64,000 nt of DNA from positions 20,283,529-20,347,528 of the forward strand of contig NC_049987.1 in assembly GCF_000003815.2 (NCBI RefSeq). Reading direction: 5' to 3'. Both the position numbers and the translations under genes were made by a program. Under the pieces are notes generated by a model. It was not told the DNA's origin. It saw only the letters and a list, made by a program, of their open reading frames with translations, and did no database searches. This DNA is from Branchiostoma floridae (Eukaryota > Chordata > Leptocardii > Amphioxiformes > Branchiostomatidae). Below are positions 1 through 11,500 of the stretch, in pieces (the stretch's first letter is position 1; each line of letters begins with the position of its first letter).

Positions 1-2186
1 TCTGTGGGTACATGGTAGGTAGGTTACTTTTAGATCTCTTTTATGTCCGTAAAGGTCATAATCTAGGGGCTCTAACAGGTCCTTTTAATGGTTTAAGGAA
101 TATCCTCTCAACCACCAAACCTAGCCCTGCACAAAATGAACTGTATCCAGTTACACTCAACACTTTCAATGGGTTCAGAGGTACCTGTACTCATGATACC
201 CACTCAATGGAATCTACAGAAGCTTTTCAGAGATATCTCAAACTAAAAAGACATTCAGGCTTAATTAAAACATTGAAGTTCCTGTCAAAACAAGGTGCTT
301 TTTAGATGGCCAAATATAGTATAGAAGAAATTCCCTGGCTTAAGTATGGTTGATCCCATTTAGTACTCTCTTTTTCTCTCTCTCTTTTCTTTTGACACTT
401 CAGCTTGTAACAGGCAAAGCACTGTTGAAAAGTATGAACAACACTTGTTTTCAAACAGGCAACTCTGGAGAGTCTTTTGTTCAAAATGTTTCAAAAGTTG
501 AAAACTGTGTAGCCTGGGTTGTTGACTTCTGTAGAGGTGGCATCAATTTCCTAATGCAATCAGTGGGGCGTTAAATGGGGATGGAGTTACGATTTAGGAT
601 CGGCTTTCGCGGAAAAGAGATGATGCAAAAGAAGCATCAACAAACATTGTAGTAGAGGGTACCAACAGATTTGTAGTGGGTAGAGTTGACTCTGCAGAAA
701 TTTTTGGGAAGTATGGGAGCAAGACAGGCTTCGGAAAAGTGCAGAGATGACTTCTCAGTGAGGTGAGTGTTGTGACGGTACATTGAAGTATGTGGTTGAG
801 TACCTTACACGTTTCTGGTCTTGTTTCCCTTTAACTGATTCTGAAATATTTACATTTGAAACATCGACAAATCGTTCTATCTGCATGCAGTGATGCTCCA
901 AGTTCCAATGACAAAACTACAGGTACAGCCACTTTTTTAGATAAGTTTACTGTTGTTATATAACGTTAAATATACAATGTGCAAGACATTAACATAGGAG
1001 TTAGTAGCCTGTAATACAGTCTTGTTAGCTTTGGTCCACTCACGAAAGTCGCTGTAACCTCGTGGTTAAGGATTGGACAAGGCTTGATTCCAGGCTAAGG
1101 AGTTAGAGTTTCAACATAGTGCATGTAGTAAATATCAAGGCAGTTCTAAGAGTCTGTTACATGTTACATTTTTCGTTAGGAAATTGATTACTTTGGATAC
1201 ATGTAAAGAAAATATTTGAGACTGAGAGATCGACATCTAAAAGAAATACAATGCTCATTATGCTGTCTATTAATCAATTACTGGATATTACCACAGTGTC
1301 CAAACTGCAGCAGTTGAGAGAGCAATTGAGAGAGTGCAAAGGAAAATGCTTGCAATTGGTATTTGAACTAGCTGGTATGGTTTAACATAGGTGCAAACAG
1401 TGTTTGACCATACCACTACTAGATAGCAAACATTACACAGCGGATCCAATGCTTGAAAGATGTGAAAGAGTTTAACAAGCTGTTAGATTCAAAATACAAA
1501 AGCCGTGACAATGATAGCTCTTTGGACAAAAGCTTTTATTTTTCCTTTTTAGCCTGTATCTACAAAAAAAATAATAGACGCTTTGAATAGTTTTCAGGGT
1601 TTAGGAGGATTTCGTTTAGGAACTAGGTTTCCCCAAGACCCCCATCATACCCTCTGTACCTTATGGCAAACAAGTCAACATAGTTGACACTTTGGTGCTA
1701 ACCTGACTGGTGCCTTGATCAAATATTGACTGCACGGATTCTAGTAGTAGAACAGAATCGACAAAGTGCTTGTCTTCTTGCCAACAACATACATAACTCA
1801 AATGCTTGCATACATGTACACCAGTTTTAGGTGCAGTTCTGATTACACATGATAGGCGTCCTGGTTCAAATTTTGGTGTAGCCTAACAAAATCCAATTAA
1901 TCAATGAGTACGTAAGAGTGCAAGTCCAAAGAGCGTGATGTGAAAAATCATGTTGTCTAACGTTACTTGCAATCTCATTCCTTACTGGCTGATTTAAAGT
2001 TCCAATATGATTGTTATGTAGTTTTATTCAGAGGATTTCAGTTTGAAGGCATCTAGAAGTCTATTTAACTTCATTTCACACCTAGCTGCACTCTTCACAC
2101 CAAGAAAACCAGGTAAAAGGAGCGTCTATTGTCACTAAACAAGTAGGCCCGACCTACTTCCGTTACACCTAATTGAGTTTGCCCTT
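1..2186. other. Intergenic or upstream sequence, no supported gene
   Basis: AT-rich sequence. Open frames at 12-305 and 350-574 (+) have no recognisable domains, no clear splice partners and ordinary composition. A downstream end of a gene starting outside the window cannot be excluded. Confidence 0.4.
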
Positions 2187-2393
2187 CTTATGCAAATGAG
2201 GTGGGCGGAGCCGATTGTCACTTGGCGGGTAGACACAGGCCTCTCTCTGATTGGCTGTTGAGAAAAGCCTGTATACATTTAAATCTCAGTCAGTTTCTAT
2301 GGCTTGGGCAACCTCTGGTAGCGTGTAACTTTCACTTCCAGCCTGTGTTCTGCCATTGTTTCTTGAAATTTGGCTGAAACAAAAGCAGCAGCC
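2187..2393 (+). promoter_or_regulatory. Probable promoter and 5' UTR of the TIAM/sif-like gene
   Basis: Upstream of the first coding exon lie, in order, an octamer ATGCAAAT (2190-2197), a GC box GGGCGG (2203-2208), an inverted CCAAT box ATTGG (2250-2254) and an AT-rich TATA-like ATTTAAAT (2277-2284). The spacing to the ATG at 2394 suits a short 5' UTR. The motifs are seen; promoter activity is inferred. An unseen upstream 5' exon remains possible. Confidence 0.45.
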
Positions 2394-2545
2394 ATGTTTA
2401 AGAAGGTTAGGAAGGCCCTGTCCATGTCTAGGAAGCAAAGTAGAGAGAAGATCTACACTGTAATCACTCCAAGCAGACGGATACAGGGGTCAGAAATTAC
2501 CGGGCAGAGGCTAGCAGGATTCACTAGGAAGCAAAGCTTTCTCAA
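2394..2545 (+). CDS. First coding exon of the TIAM/sif-like gene (basic leader)
   Basis: Fifty codons starting [14 protein letters not shown] and ending in phase 2 at a GTAAGTAG donor. The leader is rich in Lys and Arg and ends QSFL. Joining it to the acceptor at 6409 gives [11 protein letters not shown] in frame, and fly SIF likewise has an SF..L.AEVF sequence where its WH1 begins. Unlike TIAM1 and SIF, which start MGN and can be myristoylated, this exon has no Gly at position 2. Either membrane targeting relies on the basic residues or another first exon exists. The phase match and position next to promoter motifs support it; transcript data are lacking. Confidence 0.7.
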
Positions 2546-5500
2546 GTAAGTAGTGTTGTCATTCTGTTTTCTACTAGAGCAAAAGTTTCTACCAGAAGCT
2601 TGTTGAAGTGTTGAAGGGTTACTAAATGATCACTGCATTCAAGGAGATTCTATTATAAGCCAGAGATATATGTAAGTCAATAGGATTATTTTATTATTAT
2701 GTACTAGATAATTTGTGCTAATCTGTACTGTCAAACAGTCCTATGTGTTTCTTGACATGTTGAAGGTTACTAAATGGTTGCTGCATCATTAGTCAGAGAT
2801 AGATGTAAATGGATAGGATTGTGTTATAATTAGCCACTAGACTATGTCAGAAATGTGTACGGTCAAAACAGATGTCAGGTCTGGATTTGTGTGTTTTTGC
2901 TTGGACCAGTAATGTCACTTAGATTGTCTGGATAAACTGCCACAAGTTTACTTTAGAAGTCCAAATATTGACATTGATCAGATTATTGTTTTATTTGTAA
3001 GACTCATAAATTATAGACAATACAATTTAACTTGTCTGGTCATGACTATCCAATACACATTTGTTTGTGTCTGTGACAGATGATTTTTGCACCTGTAGAA
3101 ATCAATTTACCAATTTCTCCCATGGCTTGTATCTCTGAAACAGGGAGTGTTTTTGGTTAAAAATATTTTTTACTTATTTTTTTTATATCTTATATCTTCC
3201 ACTTTTTCTATTCTATGCCATACTATTCTATGGTATCATATATTGCATACTCACTTCAATATGTTTATCTGGTCATGATACTCAGTTTTGTCCACTTGTC
3301 TGTCAATTGTTATTCAAATCAGTTGTCATTGATCCAACTTTACCAATTTAGAAATATTTGAACAGAGCCTGTCTGCACAAATCTCCAAGCAGATGTTATG
3401 ATGCTTATGCATGGTAACTATTTTGCCTCCCCTGTCAAATGCTGGATACTACTACATCTACCAGGAGTAGGATATTTGCCAACCCATGACTGCAGCTTTA
3501 AGTGGTAATCTCCTAAAAGGAAAAGGAAAATTGTAACATTTACCAAGCTCCCTGGTCTGTGACATAGCACCAGACATTTCACCTTCCACAACATTAGATT
3601 TAGAAGTATAGAAATTAGGTCCGGTGCTCTGCTTGAGAAACTTGACAATTTTGCCTTCCTGTATCTGCTTGGAGGTTACCTTAGTGGGAGGCCAGTGACT
3701 AATGTAGGGCAGCTTGTCCAGCAGGTAACACTATCACACCTGCGGTGTCAGGGTCACGCACCTTTTGTTGATGTTTTTACCTGCTATGTAAAGCTAATGT
3801 CCAAGCTGACACATGACTTTTACCATTTTTTTCAGCTTCTTAGGATGTTTTAGAGGTGGTTTATACCATTTTGATGTGCTATAGTTTGAAAAGTCCTAAA
3901 CAAGCAAGGAAATGTCCAAAACTTGACAAGAGAAAGCCAAATCCATACTACATCTGCTTGGAGGTTATGTAAAAGTACCAGGGACAACAGTAATCATCTT
4001 CGGGCTTGCCCATTCACTGCGGATTAGCCTAAACAAGAGCGCCAGTCTTCGTGTGCGGCTGTTTGTTGTCTGTGGGATAGAAAATTAAAGAAGTCACGCA
4101 AAAGATCTTAGCGGGGTCCCACCTAGCGTTGGGTAAATTGAGGGCACGCTGCTTTGTGTATGCGAAAACTCTGATGTTTATGTAAGTTAACAAGGAGGTT
4201 CTGTTCAAGAACGTCATTGGTTAAAGTTTGAGAGCTGCTAACATATTCGGTATAATGAAATTACTGAACATGAAATCAGACTTTCCTAGTCTATCAGTGT
4301 TTTGTGACAGCAGTTTTATGTAATCCTCATTGTGCTTGTGCCTGAAGAACTCGGGTTGAATTATACATAGGCGAGTTTCCTCTTCTTCTTCTACTTCTTC
4401 TTTTCTCTTTATTGATGATGCCCCCAGTTGCAGACAAAATCTAATTGAATTGGTATTTACAATCAATACCTTTTTACAAACTGTGACATTGCCAAACTTT
4501 CACATGGAAACCAAGAAAAAAAATTGTAACATTAATTCAAAATAGATCAATAGCACATTTAAAACTCTAGTGCATATTAAAACTCTGTCAAGAAAGTGAC
4601 CCATGGCAAGGACACACAACTTTGCAAACATTCCAGACAGAATTATCACATTTGAAACAGCAGACAGTTCATTAAAACATTCGCTGTAGTTGGTGGAAAG
4701 TCGTGTTGTCCTTGAACTCCGAGCCACACGTATCTGTTTGTGCCAACGCTATCGTGTGGCGTAAGTGAGCTTCGCTTACAGCCTGCTGGCTGCCATCACA
4801 GATTGGGTGACACAACAGTGACTGCCACAACACTGACCTACAAGCAGGTGGTTCCTGGCTACAAAAACACAGACATAGTGCTCGAAATGCCCACTTGCAC
4901 GCTTGCAAATGCAACCTCATTTTGCTTGGCGCAGGTCAATTTTTAAGCCAGGTAGTGCAGTGGAGTACAACCTGAAATTTTGCAGTTAGATCACTGCTTT
5001 TCCCCTACTTACGTACATCAGCTTTTGTATTTATTTCTTGATAAGATAAAACAAAGTACATGTAACTGGAAGAAAAGATAATGGATATTAAGTAGCTGAT
5101 TTGAAAAAAAGTAATAACTTAGAAGTGGGGCAAACCTGAAATGTTGATGGCGCAACCTGGCTTTGACTCAGGTTGCCACCTGGCTAGCATTACAACATAA
5201 GGGTTAGCGACAGATATATACATGTAGCTTGTCGTTAGCTATTAGAAGAAAATGTCACGAAGAAGCCATGTTTGATTCAGTGAAACTAAGAAAATGTGGC
5301 ATTTTTACTTGACCCATTTTACGTTACAGTGATGATGATGGTGACCCTATATTTCAAAGATTACCTCAGCTGCCATTTGTTTACCTTAAGCCTTCAAAGG
5401 TCTGAACTGTGTTCCCAGTTATTGGGACAGGTGAGTTTCACACCTGTTCAAGGTGCGTCCTAACAGTAAAGCCCAGGTAAATCCCTCTCCCTGGCAATTA

Positions 5501-8500
5501 TCACTTCATCTGCTCACACACAAACTGACAAAGGTGTCGGGTCTTCGTGGGATCCAATCCCATCACCATCATATACGGTTTAGACTTTAATTTTTTCTGA
5601 CGTATGATTTTCAAAAAGGCTGTAATGACAGTACCAACCACCTACAGGGATCTACAACAACATTTTCTGTTGCAGAAGAGCTGAATTTTTGCAAAGTGTC
5701 AACGACTATCCCCAAAATGTTCCTAAGTTTATAATACTGCAGTAAAGCTGCAGTATGACGTATGTGACAAGCTTTATTCCCTGTCTGGTATACATATGAC
5801 GAGGTCGGCAGCGTTGCTCAGGATGAATCAGTCAGCAGGAATGTTATGGTAGGCTGGGAGTCCTGGCATTCTTCCTGAATGGTCTATTGAAGGGTTAATG
5901 GGTTGCCACGAGCCTTTGTACCTTGTGATGTGTCCGGCACATCATGCTTTCACAGGTGCAAGGTTAGACATGTGGAGTCGGTATCCTGTTTCAGGGCTTT
6001 TCCTGGCAACAGGCAGTTATTGTGGAACCTGTCTATGCTCTTGTTTGACAGCCTTAACACAGACAAGCAGAAAAGATGTTCTGTGCATTGTGCTGACTTG
6101 TGGATCACCATTTTTTCCATATTTTCGTAGATCAGTGGATGGATCAATACTAGTTTTCTTGAGTCTATTCACCAAAGTCCTTGAATGTTGAGACTCCAGA
6201 GACTAAACAGCCTTAATCACATTTTTCAGTTTGAGAGAAGAGGTAAAATGTGCTAATAAATTTTTTCTGGTAAATTTTTTTCTTTGTTTCCATAAAAATG
6301 AAGCTGACCCAAGTTACTGTAGCTGCAAGGTATTCGTCAAAAGGTGTATTTGCAGCTTTGTATGAGTCTATGACTCAATTTACCCTGATTTTTTTCCTGT
6401 TATTTCAGGCTCTTGGCGGAGGTTTATCGCGTGTCCTCCAACAACAGCCCCCCGCGATGGAAGCGAGTGACGGACACCCTCGTCCCAGTGACGGTCAAGT
6501 GTCTGCAGGACGCGCCGTTCCACGTCTTCCACATCACAGCAAACAACTTCGCTGACCAACGGGTGCTCGACGTCCAGATTACTGTTCCAGGTAGGAAGAA
6601 TGTTTTCCCTGTGGAGACTGAATTTTTTGTTTATTGTTGTTTCTTTTAAATTGTTAGATTGTCTGGGTGTGACATCAATCTAGACCAGTCGACAAAACCA
6701 AGAGTATTGCATAAAATGTAAGGGCTAGGCTATGAGTTTGCCATAATACACACCTTGCACACCAGGTAATGCCATTGCTTGCCTTGAATAGAATGTAGAT
6801 TACTACAATGTATAAAAGAGATAGATCCCAAAACCAACAAATCACCTCAAAAGGCACCATATTTTTAGTACCTGAAGCCAGCCATACAATGCTTTACTGT
6901 ACCCCTTGCAGATACTAGGCCTACTGTGACTTAAACTTCTCTGTGCAAATTGTGTACACAGTTGGAAAGCCAAATGAACAATGACTGTGTAACTATATGT
7001 ACAAGCTGTGACAGAAATAAAGCCACCATTATATAACTGTACGATTGTGTATATAGGAGCCTTTAGGAGGAGGGAAATAATTCATGAGCTATTTGCAATG
7101 TTATGTGAAACTTCACAGCTGTCTACTTTTAATTTATCACACAGTTTCCAAACATAGTGCCTTGAAAAATGATTTTCCAAACTTAAGCTGGCCCGAGTGT
7201 TTTAAATAAACTTTTGACTGACAATTTTGTTCTCTTTTACTTTCCATCCAGGAACCCTGTTCAACAAGACAGCAGAGAGCTTTGTACAATGGCGGGACAA
7301 AATGAACGGTAGATATTCAACAGTTTCTTACTTTTAAACTGCACCAATTGATTTCCTTTGTTCTTCTTGGTTTAAAGTAAAAATTCAGGATGAAAACAGA
7401 AGGCATGGAGGAAACTATATTCACTGAAACTTTATATAGTATTCACTCCCTGATAGTGGGTGTAGCAAGGAACAGACTTTCTCTCAGGAGTCTGTTTTAA
7501 TGTAATGTTCTTCCAATTTAAGTCAAAATGATTTTTTTTTCAATTCTAGAAAACAGCAAACAAAATTGATGTGGCCTTAGAATTGGTAGATCTATCAGAT
7601 ACCTTGCCTTGGCAATTATCATTTCCTTTCATGTGTTGCGTGCAATTACTACATTTGTTTGCATTTTCCTACTATTTCCTGGTAACTAAGTAGCACAGTC
7701 AAACAGATCTATAGGATAGAGTCACAAAGTACAGGTGGTCAATGGTCACTAGAGATAGGCAGGATTGTTAATGTTTGGTTGAATTAGAAAGATGATGTCT
7801 GACCAGGTGTTCCTTATGCAGATGTGGTGACTACAGGTTTGACTGTATATCAAAGGCCAGGTACTCCTCACTTATAAAGGGTGGTCTCTTGTACAGGTTT
7901 GACTGTATATCAGTTGCCACTTAGTCCTTATGTAAAAGTGGTCACTAGTAAAGGATTGACTGTATATCAAAGGCCAGGTAGTCCTTATACAGGGTATTCA
8001 CCTGTACAGGTTTGACTGTACATGTATATCAATAGCCACCTGTGTGAAAATCAACTCGCCCCGAACGGTTCGAACCGGTCCGAGGGCAGTCCGAGCGGTC
8101 CGCCTACGTCAAAGCCGTCCGGCCCGCGAGGCTGCCAGTCCGAGCGCCGGGCGGTGAACCGTCATTAAGTGGTTCAGCACGTTCGACAGTTCAGGACCGC
8201 CGGACGCTTCGGGCGCCGTAAAACACTTAGAAAAAATTGCCGCCGCCCTGCCAAATTTTGTCTAAGTCCCTAAATTGTATGAAGCCGTGCGACAGCGCCC
8301 CCTTCCGTACACTAGGCGCAGCGGCCAGAAGAGCAGTAGAGTCCGTAGGTGAGACTATTAGACATTGTTAGAGGCATGCATTACGTCCATTATTGCGGGG
8401 CAACAGCCAGAGCGGGCGAACACTAATAGTAATAGCGTTGCACTATCGCCAGAACAATACAAAATGTACTATGAAAATTTAAAAAATTGAGATTTTTCTG

Positions 8501-11500
8501 CCTTCAAATCTACAACTTTTCTTCTATATTATATTTTGGCCGCGACTAATGAATGGGTGACGTGTTTTCTTGTACATATATGTCACCACGCACGGCTGTC
8601 TGAAGTGAAGAGTAGAGTATAATACAATACTCAATAGAGTAGCAAAAACCAACTGATGGGTCTTCTAGTAAAGTTTACATACACTTATAAAATGCTGTTC
8701 ATTTTCCAATTTCCAGCTTACAGTGTGTTGAGTCACCCTTTGAAGAATCTGCTCCGCTACTCAGTGCATTTTTTCTGCATGTGCGAACGTTGCTCAGAAA
8801 GCCCGGCTGTCCAGTGTGCGAGATGATTTTGGAAAACACAGCGATCCCAGTTCCAGGCTGCACCCGCTGAAATAAACAGCGGGTTGATTGACATCCCGCC
8901 TGTGAGGCGCACGTGAGCGGCGCTCTGGTGGTCTTCCCACCACACATTGGCCGTTGCCATGGCGCCATGCTGGCGGCAGCCGTTTGATGTGTACAGTGTG
9001 GGACAATCTATTTACTGGCTAGCCAATCGCTACGATTTGTACGAAATGAGCCGGAGACGTCGATTTTCACTGCAAATAATGAGCCACATGATTGGTTGTA
9101 AGAAACTGAAACTGAAATCCTATGCCCCACTATCAAGTTTCTTGGAAATTCATCTGAATATGGCGAGCCAAAACACGTTGTTCAACCACGTGATTAAGAC
9201 AATGCCAAAATTTTCGCAGTTACATATTGCCACATTTTGTGACATAATTTAGGTTGTGGGCCCTGTCCGAGTTTTATGGACGGGAAAATACGTCTGGGAG
9301 AACTGCGACAAATGCCTGTTTGTCTAATGAAGTCGGCAGGCTTGATTGCCGACTTGCATGTCGGCTTGCTCTCTCCTTGCAGGAAAATGTTAGTCTCTAC
9401 CAGTACCAGACTCCGGGTCGCTGGAAAACCGTAGAAATAGAATGAATAGAAGAGTAAGCCGGCCAGGGAACAGTACGCGACCTGCACAGTTTGGATTGTC
9501 CATCACGCCCATGCAGCGTTGAGTACGCGGATCACACCTACATGTTTATCCTCTCGACCATTATTAAAGGGTAATCTGCCACGAAGTACCAGTCTTTGTA
9601 TCGTATCTCGTACACTACCAAATGCCGTGCATGCAGCATGTAAAATCTTTATTGACACGACAAAAGTAAAGCGACTTTCGTAAGGTCTATAACTAAACAG
9701 ACATATGAATATCTATAGGTATGAACAAGTCATTGTTACGAAGTCTGTTCTCATGAAGAATGAATATGTTTTAGTCCTGTTTGTCTCTTTATTTTTCTCT
9801 AGCGATAAATGAGAAAAAAGTCTTAAACACGTAACAGCAGATACCGCTTGGATAGTCGCAGTGGCATGGCGAATAAGAATTCGGCACGCCGTATTTCGTT
9901 TCTAAATCACACGAACGCTATATTGTCCGTTCTGCTGTCGTGTTTGATTTACTAACTACATTGCCCACGCCAATAAAATCGTTGTCTTCCAAGCCCAGTG
10001 TAATAAAGTACTATAAGAAGAATAAACGACAATGCTATTGTAGGTCACCCTGGCACCTGAGGTCTTCACCATACGACTCGGGATTGATCATGCTCGCACG
10101 GCGTTAAAACGGGTGGGGAAAAGTTACAGACCACCATTGTTTTCTGTAGAACTAAATATAATCTTTCTACCCTATGATTAAATAATTGTCTCTGGCGCTT
10201 TACAAATAAGACGACATTGAGTTGCGCTACGTTTCGATTGACTGTCATTGTACCAAGCGACGATTCTGTCCAAATGTGCAATAATACGGGAGATAATGTT
10301 GAAAATGTATTTAGCATCTTTATTGCCTTTCATGGCGTCCGGCATTATCTCGCCTTGTGGACAATACCTAACATGATTTGTGAAGTGCAATATTTTGAAT
10401 GTTTCTCACTTACCAAAATTTCCACCATCGTTTGGAGTCAAAGCGCATGCTTTGGCCGGAAAGGAACTTGTGAGCAGTACCTGGTTGGATCACCTGTTGG
10501 ACGACTTGTAGCAGCGAGACTTCAATCGACTCTCTGAAAACGTGTTGAGTTTGACCAGTGATATTCCCCTTGACATTATATCAAGAAAGTGGGACTAAAA
10601 ACAAGTACAGTGCTGTGTCACGCTGGAGTACGGTATCCAAAACAGGACACGGGGAACGGTTAGCCGAACATCTAACGCCACCATTTTATATGCATATTGT
10701 TGTTAGAAGCGTTAGAACTACTTTATCATTTTGACCTGTACTTAGCTTTAAGAGCATAAACGTACAATAAAAATTCGAAAATATATTACTCGTTAGTCGA
10801 AGCGACGACTGGATCAAGAAACGCCGTGGATGGCTGCATCCAGCACGTTACACTTACAGAAGGAGAGACTATGCACTACCCGTGCGTCGCAAATTGATAG
10901 GGGTTGGGGATGGTGACGCACAATCTAGGGGTCAGTGTCATGTTCCCCTGAGAAATTTGGACGCTTCATCCTTCGTAATATGAAAGGTTAGACTTAGAGA
11001 ACTGCCCTGGATCTGGCCAGGGACAGGCGGATCTCAGGACACGCAACAGTGCCTCCCGAACCGTTCTGAACGTTCGGACCGGCTATCACGATTATTGTCA
11101 GCAGGGTGTCAAGCTTGAAAGACTCCCCTGTCTGCCCCTGGGGATAACATGAGCATTGCGCGTGCGTCGCGGTCATTTCAAATTGAAAACTCATCAGTAA
11201 ACCGTTTCCTGATGTCCTGTGTTATTTTTCCACTTTTTAGTCTTATACTAAGGCTAAATGTACAGACTATCATGGATAAGTTGGAAGAGGTGTCGCGTGA
11301 GGGGTTTGTACGTTGTCGTTTCGGGTCAGGATGCATCAAACTGCCATGGAGAGATGGAAAAGGACTAGCAACACAAACAATTTGTGTGGAATTATGTTCT
11401 GGTGCTGTTCCAACCGACTGCCGAAACTTCCGTGGAATACGAACGGACTGGAATGCAAACATCCCTTCTTCATGTTCAAGACTGAACTGGTAAGAAACTG

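Noticed and set aside
12-574. Two open frames (97 and 74 residues) at the left edge
   Set aside because: No domain, no splice partner, ordinary composition. They may be chance or the tail of a gene outside the window.
6298-6555. Plus-strand frame of 85 residues over WH1 exon 2
   Set aside because: A shadow in the wrong frame. The real frame is fixed by the exon 1 phase and WH1 similarity.
8699-9252. Overlapping frames on both strands near 9 kb
   Set aside because: Open on both strands at once in a GC-rich stretch of the element. No family signature.
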